From: Gliomastix tumulicola
Taxonomy: Eukaryota > Ascomycota > Sordariomycetes > Hypocreales > Bionectriaceae
DNA: 64,000 nt
Reading direction: 5' to 3'
Assembly: GCA_001599755.1 (NCBI GenBank)
Contig: BCHX01000001.1
Location: 3,038,001 to 3,102,000, forward strand
Every line of letters starts with the position of its first letter. Positions within the stretch are counted from its first letter, which is position 1. The notes below the pieces were generated by a model. That model saw nothing but the letters and a program-made list of their open reading frames with translations. It had not been told where the DNA came from and did no database searches. A program made the position numbers and the translations under genes. Shown in pieces: positions 54,383-64,000 of the stretch.

Positions 54383-57300
54383 AGTGAGACAGGGTGTATG
54401 CAGGGCCGTTCTCGCAGAGGGTCAGAAGAGGATTGCTCAACGCAATGAATAATGGATGGACTCAAGCCGTCCCTTGGGGCCACAGCCGGGAGGGGGCCGG
54501 CACAGTACTAGTAGTACCCCGTGCGTAAAGCTCCTTGGTCAGAGCACACAAGACTCAGCAAGAGCTAGCAGATCCAGACCGGTACTTGGCAGCTCGCACC
54601 ACCACGCGATCTAGGCAAGTACTTGGAGAAGGGTGTGTGTGTGTGTGTCTGTGTGTGTGTGGCTAAAGTGCCACCAAGGCAGTCATCGGCGACGATGAAA
54701 AGTGTAGTTTCTGAGACGCCGCTGGAAGCGCGCACGAGATCGGCTGGCTGGGGGTGCGTTTTAGTAAAAGGATCCTGTGCGAGGAGGGGGCGGGATAAAG
54801 CTGACGAGATATGTTGGACAAGTCGACACAAGATGTCAATCTCAAGGTTAGGTCAGAGTACGGGGTGGGACTGGCGATTTGGGCCTCAGACAGCCGGCCG
54901 CCTTGAGAGGTGTTGCTACCCAGGATGCTGGTGTGGTATCGCTTGTTACTACAAGCTACGGCTGCGAACGACACCAGTAGTTAGCACAGCATACCGGAAC
55001 ATAAGCATATCAGATGGTGCAGGTCCTGCTTGCGAGGTGCACGCCGAAGCGGGGCGACCGGTAAGCAAGCTGCGGGCAATGAGCGACTGACTGAGCGCCG
55101 TGAGGATCATGTGGCGATGCTAGGCCAAGGACGACGATGCGGCCTATTCCGGGGATGCCTGACTCGCGTGGACAGGTAGACGGAGGAGGGATGTTGCCCG
55201 GGGAAGGTGTCGATACAGTAAAAATCGACTAGCAGTCGCAGGAGGCAGGCATGGCAAGGCCGGCGACGATAGTTGGGTCTGACAAGAGGAGAAAAAGGAA
55301 CTCGGTGAGACCAACCCACGAGCATAGATTGCAGGTGCGTTCTGAATTGTATGAATCTGGTCTCAGGGATACTCTGACAGGGATTTCTGCATACTGGGAT
55401 GCTTACGGATCAATTGCCATTTGCCTCGCCAGAGAGCCGAGAGGTGTCCGGCCAGATTTGCTGAAATCAGGAATCAGGGCAGCAGGGGGATGGAGATGGA
55501 GTGCGGGAGGGGGTGGGGTGCAGTTGGATAATAAGAGACAGGCAGTTCAGGGCCTTCAACAAGCTCAAGTCCCCTTTAGCCTGACGAGTATTATTAACCG
55601 CTTGCTCTCGCGACTCGCAACTCGGGCGAGTTAGGAACAAATTGGTGGAGTTACCATGTCCTCAGTAGAGCCCAGAGTTGGAGAGTGAAAGGTGCGTGCC
55701 GTGCCAGGGGAGGTTCGGGATGTTCGCGAGACATACGACACCATGTCGAACACGTAGGTACCCATGTACCATGCAACCTGCAAGAAAGGAGGGTATCTTG
55801 GCCCCAGGGTGCTGCAGCACTTGCAGAGCATGGCGATCACCGCCCTCCAGAGATCCAGTGGGAAGTTCTTGCAAAGCCACGCCAGAACACTGTTGCTACC
55901 CAGACAGCGCATGTTGGGCAGAGACGACCAGAAGCCAGTTCGGACGTATTATGCATTGTCTGGGAGTTCGAGAGGCGGTCGCGGAAGCCAGTTTAGTGCC
56001 CGGGCCGTGTTTGCGACAGAGACCAATCCCTTGTAGGTATCGAGTGCCCATGCAATGGATGGCCCATGTGCTGTCAATCCCCAAAGATTGTCCCATTTGC
56101 GGGACCGGTGAGATGGGATCCCATGCTCGCGCCACAGAAAGCCCGACTCCTGTTCCAAGATGATCCAAGGGCCGCTCGGCAAGACCCTGGAACTCGCGAG
56201 GAGGCCCGGAAATGGCATGTGCAAATCGCGGCTTCTTTCTCAGCAATTGCTCCGCACTAAGCGGCTGCACGATAGGTATGGGCTGATGAACTGGCTGGGT
56301 GACGGGTACGGGCTATAACAGTTTGGGGGGCTTTCCGTTAAGCAACCCCCCATGCTTGGCATTTGGATGCGCGCATCGGGGCTTTTGGGCCAGCGTGACG
56401 CATATCATGGTCGCATGGGCTCGGGCGCTCACTGAGTGCAGCCTTCGATCTGGAATCCGATTCCTTCTTATGGCCGATGCGTGTTCCGAGCGTCCGTGCA
56501 TGTGCTGTGCACGACGTAGCATCGGCCCCCGGAACAGCGTCAAGGCATGGCGACGCTGTGAGAGGGCGCAGCAGAGGCCGTCTTGACGAACAAGGTATGC
56601 GCTGTACATCTCTTGCATGATTCTGACACAGCATGGTAACACCGCGCGCGCCGACCGGCGGGCGACTCGGCGTCATTGAGCACATTTGGGTGTTGGAATA
56701 ACAACGCCTGGGGAGGGAGTCGGGTTGGAATTGGCAGGACGACGGGCTCAATTTGACGAGACAAGCCTTGGAAATTCTAGCTCGTAAGTTTTTGCGGGAC
56801 CGGTGTAGGAAAGGAGCCAATCCCCGCGCAGGCGCTTTGGTCGTGTGATGCCAGATGATGACTTTTTAAATTGACTGATGCGTGAAGCTTCTCCGAATCT
56901 CGACACTCGCGAATCAAAGTCCACCTGGATTTAGCGGTGGTTGGTGTGGAGTCGGTCCAACCAGTCTCAGGGAGGTGTGGGACCAGGCACACCAAGTCGA
57001 GGGAGGAGCCGAGCCAGTTGTACCTTCCTCAGATACGTCAACACGACACTTCGAGAATGAAGTCGTTGCCTTTCCGGTAATTGCAAGCTCCATCAGTTAC
57101 TTTAGGTAGATGTGCATTCAGGAAGGCGCGGGTGAGCAAGGTTACGGTGCATGCCGGCAAAATTTTCATTTGGGCTCGTGTGCTTGCACAAGTCCCGATA
57201 CCTTGCTTCCATTGCAACGCACCAATTGTGAATAAGCAAGTACTGCTCCTAGTTAGCTTGACATTGCCCGGGATGCGTAAGGCAAGACAGACATGCATTA

Positions 57301-60300
57301 TTCGGAATGGGGCCACTGCACTTGGTACGTCAAGGGCTGATGAGGTCGAGGTACTGCCTTAGCTCTGAAGCGCCGAGGAATACTATAGTAACGCCACATC
57401 TCCTAGGCCTATTCCTAGATAGCAGCATAACTTAAACCCTGAAACCGAAGCCTCTGAGAGTTCTAACTCGTCCACCCACCCACCAGGGACAGTCCATTTG
57501 CCACGGAGCACAGCAAAAAATCTCGTCACTTGAAGGTTGGGCATCTACCTCTCAGTGGTATGCAAGCGCAATCAAGGTAGGGTGACATTGTGATGTACCT
57601 ACTCCAGCAAGTACTACTACTTATCGATGGGGCACCCAGCATCCCGCGGACTTTGGGACGCACGCCCAGCAGTACATGATGCATCTAGTGAATCAAGTAT
57701 TAATTATTGTATGCACGTCTCGGCGCGCATCGAAATCAAATTGGAAATGAACGTCCGTTCTCAGTGGGGTGGTCTTCCGATGCTGAGCATGAGGTGGTCA
57801 CCGCCTGCAGGTCGCCCAGCTAAATTACCTCTCGGGGAGGCGCACCCTCTCACAAGGTGCAAAAATCCTTCTCCGTTTCATTACAATCCGATGAGCGGTG
57901 CCAAGGGATGTATGAGAGAATGTACTCCATACAAGTTCAGCCGCTCCCATCCCTTGGCCCGAAATGTGAGCCCAATCTTCCACCAAGGCTTCCCACTCCC
58001 CCAGAGGTCTTGTCACTAGCTGCTGCTGTCTTCATATGCATTCTCATAGGGCCTCCAGATGGACGTCGTATGGAGGTGTGATACTCTCGCCCACTACGCT
58101 AACCAGCCGTAACCGGAATGCGGCCTCCTTCTTTCTCACGCTAGCTGACCGGTGAGAGCTCGGTCTGTGTGCGACCAGGGATGGCGGCAACCAAGCAGGC
58201 CCTTCCGTGCCTGTCCTGGACCTCTATTGGACACGGAGGCAGTTAATAGGGGCATCCTTCCACTAAAAATACGATCTATTGTGCACCTCTAGTATGCATA
58301 AGACCATGCGGACCAAGTTACCGGTCAGGGTCTGACATGGGGCGAGGTACCACGCACAGGTTTCCAGCCATGCACAGCCCTGGCCTTGAGGATGATCTCC
58401 GACAAGTAGGTATAGGAAGGAATCATCGAAAGAGTGAGGTCCCGGGTCTTCCATTCGATCAATCAAGTCGCGACATGATAGAGTTGGGTGTGTGGGCATG
58501 TACTACTCTACCAGCGCAAATATTATTCCATGCCCCGGACGAACTGTGCCCCTTGTTCAAGTGCAAGCACTGACAGGCGAACTTGCATATTCCTTACGCA
58601 CCAATCCGACCGCAGCTGAAGTCAGCTTGGTGTGGCACTGCCTACAGCACACGGCGTAAACCGGCCCCTAAACCGCCATCCGCAATCAGCTTCCATACAT
58701 GCCGCGTTTCACGCAGACAGAACCCAGAGTCGAATTATCCGTTTGGTAGTATTCCAGCTCTGGTCCATGGAGATCACCTGATCCAATTGATCCTAGCCCA
58801 ACTCTCGCCCTTGGGGCCCTGGCCAGCTAAATACATCACTACATCGCACCCACCTTTTGACTCTTCCGTCCCCCTACTCCTAATGAACTCCCTCCTTTCA
58901 CTTCCAAGCCATTGCTGAAATTCCAAGCAATTTTCGAAACTCGTATTCGTTTCAATTGATTTCTCAGCTCATATATTCAGGAGTCTGCCCCTTGTTGTCA
59001 TATACAAGCCTCTTGACATCGAAGCTCCTCCCCTCGCTAAACCCTGGTGCCACCAACGAACAGCCTCTTCCCCTACGAAGTTTCGGTGGAACGACGAAAG
59101 ATTTTCAACCCGGAGAAATACGATTTCGTATGGCCAACACCCTTCGGCTCCAGTTCAAGGCCGCCCGTCAAGCCCCCCGTTCCAAATGTCGGCCACGAAG
59201 CGCACAGGCGCAGAGCAGCCCCTAGCGGCAGACCTTGAGCGACATTATTGAGAGCTCCCGTCACCAAATGGCGTCCAGCAAGGGCAGCATGGAGCTCGCT
59301 ACGACCCAGTCACAACATGTGCCACAGACCTTGTGATTCCCGGCCGATCCTCCGAGCCAACCTGACGGAGGCCTGAAGTCCCGACTTCACGGCCCAGAAG
59401 CCTTTGGCGAAGCCCCGACCGACCCCCGTTCCGAAAGCATCCCGAAAACTCGAAACCGGTCGCTCAAGGTTCCTATGACTACACAATACATCTTGGTCGT
59501 AAGGGAAAGGGGGTAGAGGGAACTGGAGGCCGCAACGTGGCGCTGTGCGGTCCCCGCCCTCACAACCCTTGCAACCCTGATAACAGCTCCCAACTGGCCT
59601 GAGATAGGGGATACACAACTTCTTTGCCAAGTGGAAAAATTCAAGAGTCCGGGACGAAGAGAGACGCCAGGAAACAAGACAAGATGCCGATCTAATACCA
59701 CTAGACGGGGGTGCTGACAGGCTTCCACTTGCTGCGCCGGGATGGTGAGGAGAAGGAGACCGAGACAGAAGAGGGGGATGGAAATGACGGGCCGGTTATT
59801 ATCATCGGGTCATCTGAATACGGCATCCTTCACCACTGCGACTGGCATGGACTGGGGCAGGTCGAGGTGACTGATCACCTCGAGAGGCAGCAGTGGGAAG
59901 GGGTCGCCCAATCATGTGATTTGTTCTTCCGAATCCAGCCAGTTGCAGGCTCCAGATATGCAGGCGCAGCCGACCTCACCTCACGCTCACCTGCCTCACC
60001 ACCACACACGCCGACGCCAACACCACCATCCCGTGCTTCTCCTCTTGCGCTTCTCGTCGCAGTCGGAGCAGCTGACTTGGTCGGCGGGGTTGCGGCTCTG
60101 CGACTTTGCCTCTAATTCTCGCAATCCCACCCTCTTTCTCGCCTGCTCCCACACACACACACGCTCGCTCTTCTCCGAGCCCCTCGCTCTGCCATTCGGC
60201 CGCCGCGACAGCCATTTTCGCTTGCCTGCATATCTTACCGACATTATCGTATCACCTCAGATCCACCGCCAACCGAACGAGCAATTTTCCCTGGACCGGA

Positions 60301-60546
60301 TTCCGTTTCCCTGTCCAGCTGACACTCTCCCTTTTCTTTCCGGCTCGCCCTTCTCTTTCTCTTGCTCTCTTTTGCTCACTCTCTCTCTCTCCCTCCACGA
60401 CCAGTCCATCTCTGGGGCTATCTGACTTGGGAGTTGATACGGCGACCGCCCTTCTTTTCCACCGACGTCAGCGTCGATTCCCTGCAGTTTACAGCCTACA
60501 CTGCATAGCAGACTTGTCCGTTGCGGGACAAGTTCTCAGCGCCGCC
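54383..60546. other. Large gene-poor stretch between divergent genes
   Basis: About 6.2 kb upstream of both the Zn2Cys6 gene and the kinase-like gene. It contains a GT repeat at 54634-54660 and many short frames without family resemblance. The segment 58800-59300 has promoter-like and leader-like sequence followed by short frames and might be a decayed or non-coding transcript unit. The C/T-rich stretch 60110-60420 with TCTC repeats looks like the 5' leader of the kinase-like gene. Confidence 0.5.
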
Positions 60547-62277
60547 ATGGAGCTGAGCGAGAAAGCAATACACGATGTTATACATCCAACCGCCGCCTTT
60601 TGCGACTACCCAGAGCATGCCGAACCCTCAGTCGAGACCGAGGTCGAAAACGAGGTCCTGTGGCAGGATTCTCCCCTGAACCCCAAGAATCGCATAGACA
60701 GTCTCGACATCCCGCGGAACCCGTTGTGGGAGATAGACGGGTGCACTGCGTTCGGCCGCCAATTCTACGTAACGCCTCGATTCGTTACTTCGGCTCCTCC
60801 TCTCAGGGTGGACTTGGTTATCCCCGAGCTGTCAGGGCTTCCTGCCGAGATGCGGGAGTTGCTCGATACTGACCTTTTCTTCCACATTCGCGACAAGGAT
60901 CAGATTGCGAAGTTGGGACTTACTCGGCACCTCCTGAGGATCCTCCATTACTGGGCCTCGAGTTACGAGGACCCTGGCTGCATATATCAAGACATACCGT
61001 TTGGGTCTCATATTTGCCTTAGCAAAGTTCCTATCGATATCCACCAGGCAGACATTGTGATTTCTCCCGCCGAGGATCTAGAGCGGGAACTCTTGTCTCA
61101 AGCTAGCCTCACGTCTTACTGGGGCAACGATATAGAGCTTCCAGCTCTTGTCGATGTCAATGAGGTCGTGTACCTCTCGCAAATTCATGACAGCGTCTGC
61201 CTGATCGAGGTGCAAGGTCGGGCCTGGATCTTCAAAGCCTTGACTAGCTATTCGAAGTATCTCTACCACGAGCTCCGCCACTTGCTGAAGATCGAGCCGC
61301 ACCCCAACGTCATTGCACGCCCGGCTCATCTCATCACCAAGAGGTGCAGCGTTGGCGAGAAGATTGCCGTGGTCGGTTTTACCACCGAGTATCAAGCCCA
61401 CGGCAGTTTGCGGGACTTGATTCCCTTTTTGAAGCTGCATCAGAAAGTAACCCTGACCGACATGACGAAATGGAGTGTCCAGCTGGCTTCCGCGTTGGTG
61501 CATCTTCGCCAGACCACCAACACCTTTTATCCAGATTTGAGGCTGGACAACATTGTGCTTTCCGCGTCGAACGATATCGTCATGGTGGATTTTGAGCAGC
61601 GAGGCGTGTGGTGCGAGTTTGCGGCCCCAGAAGTCAACGCCATAGAATACATGCGACTGCTGGCAGTGGACACGGAGATCCCTAAAGAGGTCAGGAAGAC
61701 ATACGCCGATATTCTCTCGGGCCTCGTGCCTAACTGGGAGGAGATGTGGGAAGGCCAGGGGTACACGTGGCCCTCGGACGGATACAACATCCCCTGGGCG
61801 TGCCTGACGCCGACCGAGCAGGAGTACTGCGAAGTGTACATGCTCGGCAGGGTCCTGTGGTGCATCTTCGAGGCCAAGAGCGCGCCGCAGCGAGCGGCCG
61901 CCTGGCTCTCGTACCGATGGGAACCCGTCGTCGAGTTCCCGGACTACACCATCACGCCCGAGCCGATGAGGGATCTCATCGATCGCTGCACCAGGGGCCG
62001 GCAACCTGGCCTTAGTAAGTACATCGTCAGGGAGCGCAACCAGCTGGTGCTGCGACATCTCGAGCACACCGGGCAGTCCACCGCGAAGCAGGTCCAGGAG
62101 ACGGCGAAGCAGTGGTGGGCCAGGGAGATTGAGGCCTCGGTGCAGTGGCTGGAGGAGAGGGGCAGGGGTATGAGGGACGGGACTTGGAAGGAGAACCGCT
62201 ATGAACGACCTTCCCTCAAGCAGGTCCTTGCCGAGCTTGAGACATACTATCGAGAGATAGGAGGCGCGTCGGCTTGA
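60547..62277 (+). CDS. Divergent protein-kinase-like protein
   Basis: Intronless gene of 576 residues. The ATG lies in an ideal context (GCCGCCATGG), which decided the start although the open frame continues upstream. The N-terminal 200 residues are unrecognised. From about residue 215 a kinase-like fold can be traced: VCLIEVQGRAWIFKALTSYS (Lys230 as the VAIK-type lysine), YLYHELRHLLKIEPHPNVIA (helix-C Glu and N-lobe end), HGSLRDLIPFL, WSVQLASALVHLRQTTN, then FYPDLRLDNIVLS (catalytic Asp330, Asn335) and IVMVDFEQRG (Asp348). Thus HRD is YPD and DFG is DFE, and no glycine-rich loop is seen. Asp330, Asn335 and Asp348 are still there, so weak or altered activity remains possible. Similar divergent kinases are frequent in filamentous fungi. 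Substrate and role are unknown; no membrane segment. Confidence 0.82.
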   Translation: MELSEKAIHDVIHPTAAFCDYPEHAEPSVETEVENEVLWQDSPLNPKNRIDSLDIPRNPLWEIDGCTAFGRQFYVTPRFVTSAPPLRVDLVIPELSGLPAEMRELLDTDLFFHIRDKDQIAKLGLTRHLLRILHYWASSYEDPGCIYQDIPFGSHICLSKVPIDIHQADIVISPAEDLERELLSQASLTSYWGNDIELPALVDVNEVVYLSQIHDSVCLIEVQGRAWIFKALTSYSKYLYHELRHLLKIEPHPNVIARPAHLITKRCSVGEKIAVVGFTTEYQAHGSLRDLIPFLKLHQKVTLTDMTKWSVQLASALVHLRQTTNTFYPDLRLDNIVLSASNDIVMVDFEQRGVWCEFAAPEVNAIEYMRLLAVDTEIPKEVRKTYADILSGLVPNWEEMWEGQGYTWPSDGYNIPWACLTPTEQEYCEVYMLGRVLWCIFEAKSAPQRAAAWLSYRWEPVVEFPDYTITPEPMRDLIDRCTRGRQPGLSKYIVRERNQLVLRHLEHTGQSTAKQVQETAKQWWAREIEASVQWLEERGRGMRDGTWKENRYERPSLKQVLAELETYYREIGGASA

Positions 62278-62879
62278 GGAGATAGTCATCTTTAATTCAG
62301 CACGAAGGGGGTTAACATGTTTTTTTCTTTTGGATGGATTGAAGCAAAGTATGTATTAAACCAAGGCAACATCAGGGCGGAGTATCAATACGAGTTGTTC
62401 TGTTCTTTTTTTCCTACAGTAGCATCACTATGTCGACCGTACTTTGTGGGATGGACGGCTTCATCATCCATGCCCGGCTGGTCCTGATCCCAGCACAAGT
62501 AAAGTAGCAGCAGCATAGCACAGTAGTGGTTCGTCGTTGGATAATGAGACTGTCTTATAATCTATAGAGAAGCTTCCATTCTGTGACAAGTCCGCGCCCA
62601 GCCAGTGGGCAGCTAAAAGAAAAGAAAAGAAAAAAAGAGAGAAAATTTCACCTGAGTGATACAATCTGGATGATACATGTTCTATGCGGATCGCTGGCTG
62701 AAATGCTATCATGTGTAGAAAAGAATAAAAGAGGGTGGGAGAGAGAAAGAAAGAAAGAAAGAAATGAGGAAGAAAATGAGACAGAGAAGAAGGGGAAATT
62801 TGGGATCATGCTATCTATAGTACTACTAGTACTTAGATACCGGGGCCTGCCCTCTAGATTTGGGATACTTCCTCGACGC
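62278..62879. other. 3' intergenic spacer between convergent genes
   Basis: Contains A/G-rich tracts (AAAGAAAAGAAAA at 62615-62640, GAAAGAAAGAAAGAAA at 62745-62762) and no gene. Both neighbouring genes end here. Confidence 0.6.
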
Positions 62880-64000
62880 TCAAGATGGCGCGAACCTCGT
62901 CGTGCGCAGCCTCCGGAGCAGAGAACGGAACTTGTCCACGTACGAGAGGGGAGCGCCGTGGATGCTGATGCGTTCGAGCGCGGCCTCCAGCCTGTGGACA
63001 AACTGGCTCGTCGCCACGGGTATGACCTCAAGGACGTCGATGACGAAGCTCTGGTCACGGTCGCCAACGAGGCGCAGGTACAGGTTGCGATCCCGGCGGG
63101 ACTGGCCGGAGCCCGGCATGTCGATATTTCGCGCCACGACGGCCTCGAGGATGTGGACGAGTGTCGATGCCGCAGAGATAGCCGCCGATTGGAGGAGGGG
63201 GCAGTCCCGGCGGAAGATGATGGCTCTGATCGTGCTGACGGAGCCGAGGATGTGGCTTGCAGCCCAGGCGACATCGGAGGGCGTCTCGAGAGACCACCTG
63301 TCGTCACTAGGCGAGGACACAAACAGGTCGAGATCCCGGAGTACTCGATCGACTCGCTGGCCGAGCTTTCGGAATGGATCCTTGATGGGATCCGTCGAGC
63401 GCGCCTGGGATAGCAGCTGGTGGAAGAAGTGGTTGTCCTCAATGAGGGCGTTGAAGACCGCTCGGTCGAGGTCACTGGGCAGCTCCTCATCAGGCCGCGC
63501 AAAGATGTCAGAACGAAGGTCATCGGGTGACATCGAGTGGTAGGGGGCAAGAAGCTCGCGGGCCTCGAGCACCCGAGTGGGATCCGCACTGGCCTCGTAG
63601 CCGGTCTCCGGATCTATGAGCGGGCAGTGAAGTCTCGGGGCAAGGACGTCCAGGTGGTAGTCGGCGATTGCTGAGAAGGGATCGCCCATCTCCTCCGCAT
63701 ATCCGTTGGACATCATAGTGAGCTCCCGTTCCTCATCGTGGTCGCAGAGCGTCTCCTTGAGCAGCTGATCCAGCAGCCACAGTAGATGAGGGCAGGGCTC
63801 GGTGACGTCCTTCCCGCCCATGCTTGTCTGAGCTCGGCATGAGCAGCTGAGCCGGGGACCATCACTGCCCGGAGCTCGAATCCGGATAGAGCGCGTGACC
63901 AGCTCCTTCATCTGAAAAGCGTACGTCTCGTTGATGCGCCGGCAGTGCTCCAGTGCGATGAGGGGTGGCTCCCTGAAGGTATCTGCTACTGAAGCCCTGG
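62880..64000 (-). CDS. SWIM-type zinc-finger domain protein, 5' part outside the window
   Basis: Minus-strand frame with stop at 62880-62882, open through to the right edge, so the N-terminus is missing. About 372 residues are visible. The first part reads ALEHCRRINETYAFQMKELV, followed by LSCSCRAQTSMGG and EPCPHLLWLLDQLL: C-x-C ... C-x-H, the SWIM zinc-finger pattern. After it comes a mostly helical region (YHLDVLAPRLHCPLIDPETG, DLDRAVFNALIEDNHFFHQL, SDVAWAASHILGSVSTIRAI, QSFVIDVLEVIPVATSQFVH) with no other domain that I recognise. SWIM fingers bind DNA or proteins and occur in ubiquitin ligases and recombination factors; the exact role here is unknown. The ATG at 63909-63911 is internal, because conserved-looking sequence continues upstream of it. 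Confidence 0.75.
   Translation of the reverse strand, partial: RASVADTFREPPLIALEHCRRINETYAFQMKELVTRSIRIRAPGSDGPRLSCSCRAQTSMGGKDVTEPCPHLLWLLDQLLKETLCDHDEERELTMMSNGYAEEMGDPFSAIADYHLDVLAPRLHCPLIDPETGYEASADPTRVLEARELLAPYHSMSPDDLRSDIFARPDEELPSDLDRAVFNALIEDNHFFHQLLSQARSTDPIKDPFRKLGQRVDRVLRDLDLFVSSPSDDRWSLETPSDVAWAASHILGSVSTIRAIIFRRDCPLLQSAAISAASTLVHILEAVVARNIDMPGSGQSRRDRNLYLRLVGDRDQSFVIDVLEVIPVATSQFVHRLEAALERISIHGAPLSYVDKFRSLLRRLRTTRFAPS

Noticed and set aside
54634..54660. GT repeat as a possible regulatory element
   Set aside because: Simple microsatellite in a non-coding stretch; nothing ties it to a gene.
55251..55634. 127-codon + strand frame
   Set aside because: Begins with ATG but has no conserved pattern, and nearby frames are equally long by chance.
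59711..60115. 134-codon frame before the kinase-like gene
   Set aside because: Low-complexity Ser/Pro part, no ATG-based start, lies in the promoter and leader region.
61078..62289. 403-codon frame on the - strand opposite the kinase-like gene
   Set aside because: Antisense shadow; no ordered domain, and the + strand carries kinase motifs with an ideal start context.
1..64000. tRNA, rRNA, CRISPR, transposons
   Set aside because: I looked for TψC-loop-like GTTCGAATC boxes with matching acceptor stems, direct-repeat arrays, transposase or reverse-transcriptase motifs and long terminal repeats and found none that hold up by eye. A tRNAscan-SE and a repeat-library search would decide.

Overview
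The window looks like nuclear DNA of a filamentous ascomycete (Pezizomycotina, most likely a Sordariomycete; I cannot name the genus). The evidence is: genes broken by short GT-AG introns (about 50-150 nt) with CTAAC/CTGAC branch sites, no operons, long intergenic spacers, C/G-rich third codon positions, and families typical of moulds (Zn2Cys6 regulator, class VII-like GPCR, GPI-anchored Thr-rich wall protein, Mep-type ammonium permease, membrane histidine acid phosphatase). I support 16 protein-coding genes. I see no rRNA, no CRISPR, no transposase, and no tRNA I could recognise by eye.

Layout. 1.9-2.7 kb: DUF3237 protein (+). 3.2-4.5 kb: MOB/phocein kinase adaptor (-). 5.9-7.3 kb: LEO1 of the Paf1 transcription-elongation complex (+). 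7.9-9.9 kb: patatin-type lipid hydrolase homologue (+) that seems to lack its catalytic dyad. 11.4-12.0 kb: hypothetical protein (+). 13.8-14.6 kb: Kre9/Knh1-like GPI wall protein (-). 17.5-19.6 kb: UDP-glucose pyrophosphorylase (-) with a GC-AG intron. 22.0-22.8 kb: Ngi1/DUF3605 protein (+), tail to tail with a tandem FolB-domain protein (-, to 23.9 kb). 23.9-30.8 kb: large gene-poor stretch. 30.8-32.5 kb: seven-transmembrane receptor (+). 34.1-35.7 kb: membrane-anchored GH5 glycosidase (+). 36.3-39.7 kb: Crt10-domain protein (+). 41.8-43.4 kb: ammonium permease (+) behind a cluster of GATA sites. 43.9-46.0 kb: membrane histidine acid phosphatase (-). 47.7-49.1 kb: TauD-like dioxygenase (-). 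51.2-54.4 kb: Zn2Cys6 regulator (-). 54.4-60.5 kb: second gene-poor stretch. 60.5-62.3 kb: divergent kinase-like protein (+). 62.9-64.0 kb: SWIM zinc-finger protein (-), cut by the window edge.

The genes do not form one pathway. Loose themes are the cell wall and its precursors (UGP, Kre9-like, GH5) and nutrient acquisition (ammonium permease, phosphatase, TauD-like enzyme, Ngi1-like). I found no obvious new multi-gene system. The most interesting signals are proteins whose diagnostic catalytic residues differ from their family: patatin (GTATG in place of GxSxG), kinase-like protein (YPD and DFE), TauD-like enzyme (HxE), and ammonium permease (Glu in the first twin-His position). Gene models were spliced by eye; exon borders agree in phase but have no transcript support.
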